Positions 1 to 8,881 of a DNA stretch of 10,842 bases are shown here, piece after piece. How positions within the stretch are numbered: the first letter of the stretch is position 1; every line of letters begins with the position of its first letter. The DNA is from Actinomycetota bacterium. GTDB taxonomy: Bacteria; Actinomycetota; Actinomycetes; Nanopelagicales; Nanopelagicaceae. Where the stretch lies: assembly GCA_009699765.1 (NCBI GenBank), contig WLNN01000036.1, positions 1-10,842 of the forward strand, given 5' to 3'. The notes below the pieces were generated by a model. That model did not search any database, was not told the origin of the DNA, and worked only from the letters and a program-made list of their open reading frames with translations. The position numbers were made by a program, and so were the translations under genes.

Positions 1-391
1 ACATAACGAGATAGATCGCAGTAAAAGGCAGCAGAATTGTTGGACCAAAGGCAACCGAGCCCTTGATGCCCTTTCGAGCCAACGTTGAAATCACTAGCGT
101 CAAAGACGCGCAAGCGAGGAAGAGCGAGAAATATTGGCGGGATATTAAGACCGCGCTCTGTGTCAGTAAAAGCACTACAACTAACTTGAAATCTCCCATA
201 CCTAGATTAATCAAGATAGATAAGGCCAGAGCTATCACCGTATATAGCAAGATCATTAGTATCGAGAGAGAGTGCGAATCAGAGATCAAAACTGCACCTA
301 GGGCTAAATTTGAGCGATTTGAAATCTTCTGAGAGTGAATGTCGACGACGGAAATATATAGAGTGAGAAGCAATAGAAGAAACTTGATCAT
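1..391 (-). CDS. Type IV prepilin peptidase-like protein, A24 family (partial, C-terminus off the window)
   Basis: This is an aspartic membrane peptidase of the A24 (PilD/CpaA/TadV) family, which cleaves leader peptides of prepilin-like proteins at the inner membrane. 130 codons are visible. The ATG at 391 is the first possible start after an in-frame TGA about 17 bases upstream. The two family Asp motifs are present: D17 in VVDIHSQKIS and D67 in GMGDFKL. An AFGP motif near residues 114-117 is typical of the last part of the family, so probably only a short tail is missing. The rest is mostly hydrophobic, with membrane segments at roughly 1-16, 44-63, 70-83, 86-104 and 114-130. There is no N-terminal Cys-bearing methyltransferase domain, so this is the short peptidase-only form. 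It follows aroE by 46 bases, a neighbourhood known in actinobacteria (Rv2551c next to aroE). Its ribosome binding site is weak. The substrate cannot be told from this window. Confidence 0.85.
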   Translation of the reverse strand, partial: MIKFLLLLLTLYISVVDIHSQKISNRSNLALGAVLISDSHSLSILMILLYTVIALALSILINLGMGDFKLVVVLLLTQSAVLISRQYFSLFLACASLTLVISTLARKGIKGSVAFGPTILLPFTAIYLVM

Positions 392-437
392 CTCGAGAAT
401 GTATCGTCATCTCGCACATAAAAAACTTACCTGTGGA

Positions 438-1256
438 TTAACGATGAGCTTTCTGCAATATAGGTCGCAAATGTTTCGCAAGCGAAATCTCATCAAGATC
501 GGCCTGAAGAGCTAGGCCAAGTTGATGTATTCCCTGATATAGCAAAAGTTCCAAACCATTAATCACGACTCCTCCGGCATCCGACCACCTAGAAGCCAGC
601 ACTGTGGGCCAGGGCTTATAGATCACGTCGAATAGAAGTGATGCATTGCCTACGGGCACAGACTCTGCAAGCAGATCTGCAGCCCCCGCTGGCGTGGTAT
701 TAATGACTAAATCAAAATCAACGAAGGCAGGTGAATCATCCCATCGTAGATATTCGAAGCCGGAACGTGAAACCGAGTTTTCAAGAACTTCCCGCCTTGT
801 ACTGCTTCGACCCAAAACAACGATCTCATCACTCAAGCCATCTAAAGCTCCCACAACTGCCCGCGCGGTACCACCTGCACCTAAGATCAACACCTTCGAA
901 AACTTTTCATATCCTTGATTCTTTAGAGCTGAAACTAATCCGGAACCATCCGTACTTGTAAGGTGCCAGATATCGTCACGACGATAGAGAGTATTTGCCG
1001 ATTGAATGCGACTAGCTACTGCGTCTTTTTCTACCGGTAGCGTAAGCGCTTCCTCCTTTAAAGGCATAGTAATTGAGAAGTAATTGAATTCCGTCTGATG
1101 GAGAGTGAAGAAATCATTTAGAGTTCCAAGAGGAACTTCGTTCCGCTGGTAATCGCCTTCAATCCCAAGAAATTGCAAGGCACTTCGATGCAGCAAAGGT
1201 GAGAGCGAATGCTCGATTGGCGAACCGATCACAGCGCCGCGAATTAACTCACTCAT
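438..1256 (-). CDS. aroE: Shikimate dehydrogenase (NADP+)
   Basis: Cytosolic enzyme that reduces 3-dehydroshikimate to shikimate with NADPH in the chorismate pathway. From the ATG at 1256 it is 272 residues, the usual length. Visible motifs are the substrate-binding GSPIEHSLSPLLH (about 11-23), catalytic Lys67 in TMPLKEEA, Asn88 in SANTLYR, catalytic Asp103 in TDGSGL, the nucleotide-binding GAGGTA loop (126-131), NTTPAG (about 186-191) and the C-terminal GLELLLYQG with Gln241. I chose 1256 because the family N-terminus begins just before AVIGSPI, and because this ATG overlaps the mltG stop as ATGA, the usual mark of translational coupling. An in-frame TTG at 1310 would add 18 residues unlike the family. 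The downstream neighbour is the prepilin peptidase. In related actinobacteria aroC, aroK and aroB follow, but they lie outside this window. Confidence 0.96.
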   Translation of the reverse strand: MSELIRGAVIGSPIEHSLSPLLHRSALQFLGIEGDYQRNEVPLGTLNDFFTLHQTEFNYFSITMPLKEEALTLPVEKDAVASRIQSANTLYRRDDIWHLTSTDGSGLVSALKNQGYEKFSKVLILGAGGTARAVVGALDGLSDEIVVLGRSSTRREVLENSVSRSGFEYLRWDDSPAFVDFDLVINTTPAGAADLLAESVPVGNASLLFDVIYKPWPTVLASRWSDAGGVVINGLELLLYQGIHQLGLALQADLDEISLAKHLRPILQKAHR

Positions 1257-2281
1257 CTCTTGCCCCCAAATTTTCCAGCTCTTAAATTCTTTTTGTAGAG
1301 AATTTTCCAATTATTGAACTCATCTAAAGAATCAGTGAAACGAGTATCACGTGGTGCAACTGTTATGAAGTAGAGCCACTTCCCCGTTGCGGGGTGAGTT
1401 GCAGCATACATCGCATCTGAACCCGGATTATTGATTGGCCCAGGAGGCAATCCATATCTTTGATATGTATTAAATGGTGAATTTAGAAGAGTGGACTTTG
1501 TACTTAAAAAGACCGAACCTCGGGTCCCTTTTATATAGTGAATTGTTGAATCAAATTGCAATCTCATTCCACTAGCTAATCTATTTCGAATAACACGTGA
1601 GATTTTAGAGAAATCCTTAGTGTCTCCTTCGGCTTGTATCAAGGAGGCGATCGTCAGTAATTGCTGCGAATTGAATTTCCCTTGTCCTTGCGATAACCCA
1701 GCAATTCCCAACTCCTTGATGCCCCGAGAAATCATCATCTGAAGAATCTTGGATACTGATGTACCTGAATCAAAACTATATTGCGCTGGGAAAAGTAGAC
1801 CTTCCAGGGAGGAAAATGTCTTAGGTCGTTCCATATTCTTGAACGCCTCTGAAATTTCCTTCTTTGAATATCCGATTAGAGAAAGTTTAGAGGCCACTTC
1901 CGAATTCCAAGCACCTTCGTTAATCGCTAGAAGATTCCCAATTCTCTTAGGATCTAAAAGCTGAAGAAGTGCATCGGTGGCACAAATTTCCATATCAATC
2001 TTATGAAGACCGGGAGCGATACGGCCAGAACGAGAGTCACCCACTGCGACTCTAAAGAACGACTCGAAAGAGGCAGTGACTCCTTTATCTGCGAGTTCGC
2101 GGGCGATTTCAGAACCAGTTTCACCGGTCCTTACATCTATTTCAGCAATCTGACCAGATGTGCTTCCACAGGCGAAATTGGGGGCTGCGGAAATACCTGG
2201 TTTTAGAAGGTGAATCGTTCCGATTATTGAAATCGCAACCATTACACCAGCTATTCCGCGAAGATTGTCGCGACTAATCAT
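1253..2281 (-). CDS. mltG: Endolytic transglycosylase MltG (YceG-like)
   Basis: Membrane-anchored lytic transglycosylase thought to cut nascent peptidoglycan strands and so set glycan chain length. From the ATG at 2281 it has 342 residues, normal for the family. A single membrane segment lies at about 9-26. A LysM-like region follows at about 45-80, then the YceG catalytic domain. Motifs include SLEGLLFPAQYSF (about 158-170), ASLIQAEG (212-219), RNRLASGMRLQFDSTIHY (about 232-249), SPFNTYQRYGLPPGP (about 268-282) and a WLYFI segment near 302. The catalytic motif has Gln where many family members have the first Glu of the ASIVEKE motif; the second Glu (residue 218 here) is kept. The ATG overlaps the ruvX stop by 8 bases. 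A TTG three codons upstream is possible but less likely. The C-terminus overlaps the aroE start. Confidence 0.95.
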   Translation of the reverse strand: MISRDNLRGIAGVMVAISIIGTIHLLKPGISAAPNFACGSTSGQIAEIDVRTGETGSEIARELADKGVTASFESFFRVAVGDSRSGRIAPGLHKIDMEICATDALLQLLDPKRIGNLLAINEGAWNSEVASKLSLIGYSKKEISEAFKNMERPKTFSSLEGLLFPAQYSFDSGTSVSKILQMMISRGIKELGIAGLSQGQGKFNSQQLLTIASLIQAEGDTKDFSKISRVIRNRLASGMRLQFDSTIHYIKGTRGSVFLSTKSTLLNSPFNTYQRYGLPPGPINNPGSDAMYAATHPATGKWLYFITVAPRDTRFTDSLDEFNNWKILYKKNLRAGKFGGKR

Positions 2282-2690
2282 TTCTCGCAAGTCCGCTCTC
2301 GAGAATAGTTACTGCAGCCATCGAATCAATTAGCAGTCGAGAATCCTTTGCTGACTTTCCCGCTTCATGGAGACGACGTTGAGCATCTACTGTACTCAAC
2401 CGTTCATCAACAAAAAATATCTTGCTTTCAGTAAGCGACTTTATTGATTCAGCGAAAGCGCGAACTTTTGCGACCGCTTCACCATCTACTCCAGAAAGTT
2501 GCTTGGGCATACCAATATAAATTGCAATTGGCAGATACTCACCTAGTAATTCGGAGATATAAATCTTCAATTTAGGATGACGTGAATCCAGGAAGGGCAA
2601 AGGCGTTGCCAATATTCCATCAGGATCGCAGATAGCTACACCAATACGCGTATCACCATAGTCAAAGGCGATTCTGCGACCGCGTTCCAC
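2274..2690 (-). CDS. ruvX: Holliday junction resolvase-like / pre-16S rRNA nuclease RuvX (YqgF)
   Basis: RNase H-fold protein of the YqgF/RuvX family, implicated in 5' maturation of 16S rRNA and historically called a putative Holliday junction resolvase. It is 138 residues, the standard size. The three acidic active-site elements are visible: D10 in FDYGDTRIGVA, the Glu of DERLST (95-100), and D122 in LLIDSMAAVTIL. A GMPKQLSGVDGEA segment (about 60-72) matches the family GLP...G motif. The start is GTG at 2690, one base after the alaS stop, with an AAGTAAGG purine stretch directly upstream. That implies coupled translation with alaS. The end overlaps the mltG start. alaS-ruvX-mltG-aroE is a long-conserved actinobacterial order. 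Confidence 0.95.
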   Translation of the reverse strand: MERGRRIAFDYGDTRIGVAICDPDGILATPLPFLDSRHPKLKIYISELLGEYLPIAIYIGMPKQLSGVDGEAVAKVRAFAESIKSLTESKIFFVDERLSTVDAQRRLHEAGKSAKDSRLLIDSMAAVTILESGLARND

Positions 2691-2691
2691 C

Positions 2692-5367
2692 TTACTTACC
2701 TGCGAGCTTTGCCGCGATTGCTTCTAAAGCCTGATGCGCTTTGCCAGAGTCCGTACCGCCGCCTTGCGCAAAGTCGTCTTTGCCACCACCGCCACCGCCA
2801 AGAACTGTGGAACCGATCTTTACGAGTTCGCCCGCTTTGACTCCCGCAATACGCGCCGCATCTGATGCCGTGGCGACAAGAACCGGACGACCACCGGATG
2901 AACTAATAAGCGCAATCACGGAATTACTAGAACGGCTACGCAATTCAAGTGCAATTTTACGTAAATCATCCCCGGAGACACCATCAGGAAGAATCGCACC
3001 AACGAAGTTAAATTCACCGACCGAAACTGAAGTTGATGCCAGCTGATCAACACTTGCTAGTGCTTGCGAAGATCGAAGTGCTACTAGTTCCTTCTCAATT
3101 TCTTTAATCTTTTCGAGCAGACCTTGAATTCGTTCGGGCAACTCTTCTACTCGAGCGCCCTTAATCAAATCTGTAAGTGAGTTGAGCAGCATATGTTCGC
3201 GAACCAAGAAACTGTAGGCATCCGCGCCTACAAGTGCTTCAACGCGTCTAACACCAGCACCGATTGACGACTCTCCTATCAACTTGATGATACCGAGTTC
3301 GCCAGATCTGGATACGTGCGTACCGCCACATAATTCACGAGCCCAATCACCTACGCTGACCACGCGTACTTCATCTCCGTATTTTTCACCGAAGAGCGCC
3401 ATCGCGCCAATCTTCTTCGCAGCATCTTGCGTCATTACCTCTGCGGTGACAGCTAAATTATCAAGAAGTAACGCATTAACGCGCCCTTCAACCTCATTGA
3501 GAATCCCAGCTGAGACAGCACCGGTTGATGGAAAATCGAAACGGAAACGACCGGGTGAATTCTCAGAACCTGCCTGCGTAGCTGTTTCACCTAAAATTTC
3601 ACGGAATGCCTTGTGCACCATGTGAGTTGCCGTGTGTGCTCGTGAAATTGCATTACGTCGCTCGACATCGATTACAGCATTGGCCGAAGCCCCAACACTG
3701 ATCTCTCCGCTAAGAACGCGACCGCGATGCACAGATAAGCCCTTTACTGGCGATTGAACATCTTGAATATCTACTACCGCACCATTAGCAAGAGTTATTC
3801 GCCCACCATCGGCAAGCTGTCCGCCTCCCTCTGCATAAAATGGAGTTGTGTCGAGAATAACTTCTACGTCGTCACCTTCGCTGGCACTTGAAACGCTTAT
3901 GCCATCAACCAGAATTCCATTAACTTTGGAATCTGTATCAATATGGTTATATCCGACGAAGTTCGTGATGCCCTTCGAATCCGCAATCTTGCGATATTCC
4001 GTTAAATCTGTGTGACCACTCTTCTTAGCTTTTGCATCAGCCTTCGCACGATCGCGTTGTTCCTTCATTAGTCGGCGGAAGCCCTCTTCATCGACTTCTA
4101 GACCCTCCTCACGAGCCATTTCTAGCGTGAGATCAAAAGGGAAACCGTAGGTGTCATGAAGTTTGAATACTTCATCCCCAGGAACGATAGTTTTCTTATC
4201 AGCCTTGAGAGCTACGGTAGCCAGATCGAAAATCTGAGTACCACTCTTGAGTGTTTGCAGAAAAGATTCTTCTTCCGAAGTCGCAACTGAAAGAATTCGC
4301 TTCGAATCTGTTACGAGCTCGGGATATTGAGGACCCATTGCTCCGATAGCTGCAAGAGTTAGTTCAGACATCACCAAATCATTTGTGCCAAGAAGACGCA
4401 TATTGCGAATGGTGCGTCGCATCATGCGACGTAGAACGTATCCTCGTCCTTCGTTTCCAGGCGTTACGCCATCACCGATAAGCATTGCTGCCGTACGTGC
4501 GTGATCGGCGATTACGCGAAGTGAAACATCGGACTTCTCAGCAGAGCCGTATTTAACACCAGAGAGATCCATCGCCTTAGAGAGAATCTGCATTGTTGTA
4601 TCAATCTCATAAATATTCTCAACGCCTTGCAAGAGTGCTGCTGTGCGCTCCAAACCGAGTCCAGTGTCGATGCTCTTTGCTGGAAGTTCTCCAAGAATTA
4701 GATAGCCATCCTTGCCTCCACCAGCTCCTCGTTCGTTCTGCATGAAAACAAGATTCCAAATTTCCAGATAGCGGTTCTCGTCCGCAATCGGTCCGCCTTC
4801 GGCGCCATAAGAGGGGCCGCGATCGTAATAAATCTCAGAACATGGCCCGCACGGACCAGGGACGCCCATCGACCAAAAATTATCGGCCATATCGCGACGC
4901 TGAATCCGTGACTTCGGGATTCCAATTTTCTTATGCCAAATTTCCTCAGCTTCATCATCGTCTAAATAAACAGTTACCCACAACTTTTCTTCGGGAAATC
5001 CGTAACCACCATCTGCAACCGGCTTAGTTAGAAGTTCCCATGCAAGTGCAATTGCACCTTCCTTAAAATAATTGCCAAATGAGAAATTTCCACACATCTG
5101 AAAAAAAGATGCGTGACGAGTTGTTTTTCCCACCTCATCAATATCCAAGGTTCGAACACATTTCTGAACAGAGGTTGCGCGCTCGTAAGGAGCCTTAACT
5201 TCACCAAGAAAGTATGGCTTGAAAGGAACCATTCCCGCATTTACGAGGAGAAGATTGGGATCGTCAGCAATGAGTGAGGCAGATGGAACAACTGTGTGAT
5301 TGAGGCCGAGAGAGTTACCCGACTCAAAGAAACTGAGCCAGCGAGAGCGGATTTCTGCAGATTGCAC
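2692..5367 (-). CDS. alaS: Alanyl-tRNA synthetase
   Basis: Class II synthetase that charges tRNA-Ala and edits mischarged Ser and Gly. It is 891 residues and full length. The catalytic core begins right at the start ([11 protein letters not shown]), with class II motif 2 around [15 protein letters not shown] (84-98) and motif 3 around [11 protein letters not shown] (236-246). The linker and tRNA-binding helical region runs to about 460. The editing domain carries the zinc and active-site set: H578 and H582 in HTATH, C680 and H684 in CGGTH. A coiled-coil stretch lies near 740-770. The C-Ala domain ends with a Gly-rich [15 protein letters not shown] (857-871). FGNYFK replaces the more usual FGDYFK, a minor change. 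The start is GTG at 5367, fixed by the family N-terminus, 8 bases after the DUF948 stop. No domain is missing. Confidence 0.98.
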   Translation of the reverse strand: MQSAEIRSRWLSFFESGNSLGLNHTVVPSASLIADDPNLLLVNAGMVPFKPYFLGEVKAPYERATSVQKCVRTLDIDEVGKTTRHASFFQMCGNFSFGNYFKEGAIALAWELLTKPVADGGYGFPEEKLWVTVYLDDDEAEEIWHKKIGIPKSRIQRRDMADNFWSMGVPGPCGPCSEIYYDRGPSYGAEGGPIADENRYLEIWNLVFMQNERGAGGGKDGYLILGELPAKSIDTGLGLERTAALLQGVENIYEIDTTMQILSKAMDLSGVKYGSAEKSDVSLRVIADHARTAAMLIGDGVTPGNEGRGYVLRRMMRRTIRNMRLLGTNDLVMSELTLAAIGAMGPQYPELVTDSKRILSVATSEEESFLQTLKSGTQIFDLATVALKADKKTIVPGDEVFKLHDTYGFPFDLTLEMAREEGLEVDEEGFRRLMKEQRDRAKADAKAKKSGHTDLTEYRKIADSKGITNFVGYNHIDTDSKVNGILVDGISVSSASEGDDVEVILDTTPFYAEGGGQLADGGRITLANGAVVDIQDVQSPVKGLSVHRGRVLSGEISVGASANAVIDVERRNAISRAHTATHMVHKAFREILGETATQAGSENSPGRFRFDFPSTGAVSAGILNEVEGRVNALLLDNLAVTAEVMTQDAAKKIGAMALFGEKYGDEVRVVSVGDWARELCGGTHVSRSGELGIIKLIGESSIGAGVRRVEALVGADAYSFLVREHMLLNSLTDLIKGARVEELPERIQGLLEKIKEIEKELVALRSSQALASVDQLASTSVSVGEFNFVGAILPDGVSGDDLRKIALELRSRSSNSVIALISSSGGRPVLVATASDAARIAGVKAGELVKIGSTVLGGGGGGKDDFAQGGGTDSGKAHQALEAIAAKLAGK

Positions 5368-5375
5368 GGTGCGGG

Positions 5376-5738
5376 CTACTCAGCTTTCTTTTTGGATTTA
5401 CGTCCCTTGCTGATCTGAGCTGCACTCAGAAGCGCACCAGCCACTTTGACTGCAGGACCATTCTTCTCCATAAAACCAGTAGTCGCGTCAGTCACTTTGG
5501 TTGTGACTTCCTCTACATTCTTGGTGATACGAGCAAAACTTTCGAGCGGGCTATTGATAAGTTCGAGGGTGCGGGTCGATTCTTCAAGGAGCGGCGCTGT
5601 ATCTTCAGTAAGGATTTTGATACTTGCGGAGGCCTCATCGACAAGTTTTCCGACGCGAATAACTACATAAGCAATTGCGATAGCGATAACAAATAGCGAT
5701 ACCGACGCAATAATTGTTGCTACTCCACCTGGACCCAT
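5376..5738 (-). CDS. DUF948 family membrane protein
   Basis: Small 120-residue protein matching the DUF948 pattern. One strongly hydrophobic N-terminal membrane segment (about 6-27) is followed by a polar, Thr/Glu-rich helical region with heptad-like spacing (about 30-95). A very basic tail, GRKSKKK, comes just before the end. The expected topology is a short N-terminus, one membrane anchor and a helical soluble domain. No catalytic motif is visible and its function is unknown. Such proteins commonly sit just upstream of alaS in actinobacteria, often followed by a second small protein (DUF6167) that is absent here. The ATG at 5738 has a moderate AAGG site upstream. It is 17 bases from the aspS stop and 8 bases from the alaS start, so it lies inside the same unit. 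Confidence 0.86.
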   Translation of the reverse strand: MGPGGVATIIASVSLFVIAIAIAYVVIRVGKLVDEASASIKILTEDTAPLLEESTRTLELINSPLESFARITKNVEEVTTKVTDATTGFMEKNGPAVKVAGALLSAAQISKGRKSKKKAE

Positions 5739-5757
5739 GTCTCTACCTTACCGTTTC

Positions 5758-7521
5758 CTACTCTTTAGCCTGTGCTTTTGAATCTTCTTTAACTGGGACC
5801 CAATCGATTCCAGCCTCCTTACGTTGTGCAGGAGTGATTGGAGTCGGAGCGCCAGTTAGTGGATCTCCACCGCTTGCTGTCTTTGGGAAGGCAATTACTT
5901 CACGAATAGAATCAGAGTTAGTCAAAAGTGCACATACACGGTCGAGCCCTAGCGCAATTCCACCATGGGGAGGTGGGCCGTAATTGAAGGCCTCAAGAAG
6001 GAAGCCGAATTTACTTTGCGCTTCTTCATCTGTAAGTCCGATAACCGAGAAAACCTCTTTTTGCATATTTCGATCATGAATACGAATGGAACCACCACCC
6101 AGCTCTGTTCCATTGAGCACGATGTCATATGCATATGCGAGAGCAGATGCAGGGTCGCTCTTAAAAGATTGTGCAAACTCTGGCTTTGGCCCAGTAAATG
6201 GATGATGTACTGCGGTCCAGCCGCCGTCATCTGTAGGTTCGAACATTGGAGCATCAACTACCCAGAGAAATTCCCAAGCACCTTCAGCAATAAGATTGCA
6301 GCGCTTACCGATCTCAAGACGTGCAGCACCGAGCAATTGCTGCGATGAAGCCTTCTCTCCGGCTGCAAAGAAAATTGCATCACCGTTCTTTGCGCCTACA
6401 AGTGCTGCAATGCCCGCGGCTTCTTCTTCTGAAATATTCTTTGATACGGGCCCGCCTAACGTTCCATCTTCATTTACGAGAATGTAGGCAATGCCCTTGG
6501 CTCCACGAGCTTTCGCCCAATCTTGCCAAGCATCAAGTTCGCGACGAGGCGTTGCTGCTCCCCCTGGCATAACGACTGCACCAACATACGGTGCTTGGAA
6601 AACACGGAATGGTGTCGACTTAAAATAATCCGTAACTTCCACGAGTTCATAACCAAAACGCACATCAGGCTTATCAGAACCGTATCTATCCATTGCATCC
6701 GCATATGTCATATGCGCAATCGGAGTTGGAATGTCATAGCCAACAGATTCTTTCCAAACTTTAACGAGAATCTTTTCAGCCACCGCCAAAATATCGGCTT
6801 GGTCGATGAAAGACATCTCAATATCAAGTTGGGTAAATTCAGGCTGACGATCTGCGCGGAAATCCTCATCTCTGAAACAACGAGCTATCTGGTAGTAACG
6901 CTCCATTCCTGCAACCATCAACAATTGCTTGAACAACTGCGGAGACTGTGGCAGCGCATACCAGCTACCTGGTTGCAATCTGACAGGTACCAAAAAGTCA
7001 CGCGCACCTTCGGGGGTTGAACGCGTTAAATAAGGTGTCTCAATTTCATGAAAATCTAATTCTTCCATCACGCGTCTAATCGCAGAGGTAACCCTTGAAC
7101 GCAATCTCAAATTCGCTGATGGGCGTTCGCGACGAAGATCGAGATAGCGATATCTCAATCTAACCTCTTCGCTAATTTCAGCCTCTGAACCGGTATCAAT
7201 TGGAAAGGGAAGCGGAGCCGATTCGCTTAGAACGATTACCTCAGTAGCAACAACTTCAACTTCACCTGTCGGAATATTTGAATTTTCATTTCCGGCTGGA
7301 CGCTTACGAACAGCGCCTTTAATCTGCAAGCACCACTCTGCACGTAAGAAACCGGCAATTGTCTCGTCACTAATAACAACCTGAACCGAACCGGTTCCGT
7401 CGCGCAGATCGATAAAGGCCACTCCCCCGTGATCTCGACGGCGTGAAACCCATCCCGCTAAAGAGAGAGTTGTTCCTTCGTCGCTGGCACGGAGCGCGCC
7501 TGCATCATGGGTACGTAACAT
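5758..7521 (-). CDS. aspS: Aspartyl-tRNA synthetase, probably non-discriminating (Asp/Asn)
   Basis: Bacterial-type class II AspRS of 587 residues. An N-terminal OB-fold anticodon-binding domain (about 1-105) is followed by the catalytic core, with [11 protein letters not shown] (169-179), PQSPQLFKQ (191-199), motif 2 [14 protein letters not shown] (216-229) and motif 3 GIALGLDRV (521-529). The bacterial GAD insertion lies around 290-410. His31 in RRRDHGG and Gly77 in RPAGNEN match the His/Gly pair of non-discriminating AspRS such as Pseudomonas aeruginosa (H31, G83), whereas Escherichia coli has Leu and Lys there. I infer that it also makes Asp-tRNA-Asn for GatCAB amidation. The ATG at 7521 has an AAAAGGCG site upstream. 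It follows hisS by 41 bases with no hairpin seen between them. Confidence 0.97.
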   Translation of the reverse strand: MLRTHDAGALRASDEGTTLSLAGWVSRRRDHGGVAFIDLRDGTGSVQVVISDETIAGFLRAEWCLQIKGAVRKRPAGNENSNIPTGEVEVVATEVIVLSESAPLPFPIDTGSEAEISEEVRLRYRYLDLRRERPSANLRLRSRVTSAIRRVMEELDFHEIETPYLTRSTPEGARDFLVPVRLQPGSWYALPQSPQLFKQLLMVAGMERYYQIARCFRDEDFRADRQPEFTQLDIEMSFIDQADILAVAEKILVKVWKESVGYDIPTPIAHMTYADAMDRYGSDKPDVRFGYELVEVTDYFKSTPFRVFQAPYVGAVVMPGGAATPRRELDAWQDWAKARGAKGIAYILVNEDGTLGGPVSKNISEEEAAGIAALVGAKNGDAIFFAAGEKASSQQLLGAARLEIGKRCNLIAEGAWEFLWVVDAPMFEPTDDGGWTAVHHPFTGPKPEFAQSFKSDPASALAYAYDIVLNGTELGGGSIRIHDRNMQKEVFSVIGLTDEEAQSKFGFLLEAFNYGPPPHGGIALGLDRVCALLTNSDSIREVIAFPKTASGGDPLTGAPTPITPAQRKEAGIDWVPVKEDSKAQAKE

Positions 7522-7562
7522 TGAAATATCGCCTTTTCACATCTGTAGTGGGTATCGAAGAA

Positions 7563-8834
7563 TTACAGTTCTAATACCTTATTCAATTCGCTCATCTTAA
7601 CGGAAATAGAAGTGCCGTCGCTCATTCGTTTGAGTTCAACTGAGCCACTTTCTCGCTCTGTCTCACCGATTACCGCGACAAAGCGAGCACCGCTTTTATC
7701 TGCGCCCTTCATGGCGCCCTTAAGGGAACGCTCGCCAAAAGCTACCTCAGCCGAAAAGCCTTGTTTGCGAGCACTGGCTGCAAAGGTCAGTGCAAAAGAT
7801 TTCATCTCATCACCGAGTGGGATGATGAAAAGATCTGATGAAAATTCTTGAATAGGAAGAGTATTTTCTGCGATAGCAGCAAGTAGAGCGCGATCGATGC
7901 CTAATCCAAATCCGATTCCAGATAATGGCTGACCGCCAAGAACCTCCATCAAGCCGTCATAGCGTCCGCCACCGCCGATGCCACTCTGAGCGCCAAGATC
8001 AGAATGAACAAATTCAAAAGTTGTACCTGTGTAGTAATCGAGACCACGAACCATTCGCTTGTTCACCACATACGAGATGTTGAGGTCATCGAGATAGCCC
8101 GTGACTTTTGAGAAATGATCTAGCGAGTAATCAGAGAGATAGTCCATTAGCAATGGAGCGCCTTGCATCGCATCAATTATCTCAGGACGTTTATCATCGA
8201 ATAAGCGCAAGGGATTAATCTCTGAACGAGCTTTAGTCGCATCATCAAGATTTAAACCACCAATAAATTTCATAAGGTCCACGCGATGCGCGGCTCTAGA
8301 TGCAGCATCTCCGAGGGACGTTATCTCTAGCCGGTATCTTTTTAGCCCTAAATTCTTAAAACCTTGGTTAGCTATCGCGATGACTTCTGCATCTAACGCT
8401 GGGTCATCAACTCCAATCGCTTCAATTCCAACCTGATAGAACTGACGATAGCGACCCGCTTGCGGACGTTCTGCTCGAAAAAACTGACCGGCATACCAAA
8501 CTTTTACCGGGAGCTGTCCGCGATCAAGATTTCCTTCGATAACCGCGCGCATGACGCCAGCCGTACCTTCTGGTCTCAAAGTAATCGAACGGCCACCCCG
8601 ATCTTCAAATGTGTACATTTCTTTACTTACAACATCCGTTGTTTCACCAACGCCTCGATTAAACAAAGTTGTATCTTCGAAGACCGGGAGCTCCATCAGT
8701 TGGTACCCAGCGCTCTTGGCAGGTGAAATCAGCTGCTCTCGAACCCACTCAAAACTTCTAGATTCAGGAGGCAGGTACTCACGCACACCCTTTGGGGCGG
8801 CGATTTTCTCTAACTTCACTAGCTTCTCAGACAT
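7563..8834 (-). CDS. hisS: Histidyl-tRNA synthetase
   Basis: Class II synthetase that charges tRNA-His. It is 423 residues from the ATG at 8834, a normal bacterial length. Visible are motif 1 around residues 40-60, [13 protein letters not shown] (about 85-97), motif 2 in [15 protein letters not shown] (118-132), the histidine-specific VRGLDYYTG (262-270), GGGRYDGL (about 288-295) and motif 3 [10 protein letters not shown] (308-317). The C-terminal anticodon-binding domain covers about 330-420. The ATG is preferred over a TTG three codons upstream because AAGGG lies nine bases before it. That Shine-Dalgarno falls inside an 11-base-pair inverted repeat with the end of the upstream hydrolase gene, which ends 16 bases away. 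Synthesis may therefore be coupled to translation of that gene. Confidence 0.97.
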   Translation of the reverse strand: MSEKLVKLEKIAAPKGVREYLPPESRSFEWVREQLISPAKSAGYQLMELPVFEDTTLFNRGVGETTDVVSKEMYTFEDRGGRSITLRPEGTAGVMRAVIEGNLDRGQLPVKVWYAGQFFRAERPQAGRYRQFYQVGIEAIGVDDPALDAEVIAIANQGFKNLGLKRYRLEITSLGDAASRAAHRVDLMKFIGGLNLDDATKARSEINPLRLFDDKRPEIIDAMQGAPLLMDYLSDYSLDHFSKVTGYLDDLNISYVVNKRMVRGLDYYTGTTFEFVHSDLGAQSGIGGGGRYDGLMEVLGGQPLSGIGFGLGIDRALLAAIAENTLPIQEFSSDLFIIPLGDEMKSFALTFAASARKQGFSAEVAFGERSLKGAMKGADKSGARFVAVIGETERESGSVELKRMSDGTSISVKMSELNKVLEL

Positions 8835-8837
8835 TGC

Positions 8838-8881
8838 AAACAACCCTTCATTAACCTAATTCTTTCAGATAAGGGTTGTTT
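8838..8881 (-). promoter_or_regulatory. Predicted RNA hairpin that sequesters the hisS ribosome binding site
   Basis: On the minus strand AAACAACCCTT (8881-8871) is perfectly complementary to AAGGGTTGTTT (8848-8838), with a 22-base loop. The 3' arm contains the hisS Shine-Dalgarno AAGGG (8848-8844), nine bases before the ATG at 8834. The 5' arm is coding sequence for the KNNPY end of the MBL hydrolase, and that gene's stop codon (8853-8851) lies in the loop. A ribosome finishing the hydrolase would open the stem and expose the hisS site, so the arrangement suggests translational coupling. The pairing is seen directly; the regulatory role is inferred. Confidence 0.5.

Noticed and set aside
63..332. 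89-codon plus-strand open frame at the left edge
   Set aside because: It is antisense to the prepilin peptidase, whose two Asp motifs and membrane segments show the minus strand is the coding one.
392..437. Possible promoter or terminator in the aroE to prepilin peptidase spacer
   Set aside because: The 46-base spacer has an A/T-rich run but no stem and no matched -10/-35 pair. Nothing there can be supported.
1284..1305. AAATTCT/AGAATTT inverted repeat near the mltG end
   Set aside because: It is only seven A/T-rich pairs within mltG coding sequence. No T-run or start site makes it meaningful.
5965..6348. 127-codon open frame on the plus strand within aspS
   Set aside because: It is antisense to the conserved AspRS C-terminal motifs. 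Its composition is random-looking, with no family signature.
6523..7020. 165-codon open frame on the plus strand within aspS
   Set aside because: It lies fully inside the strongly conserved AspRS catalytic domain on the other strand and has no recognisable domain or ribosome binding site.
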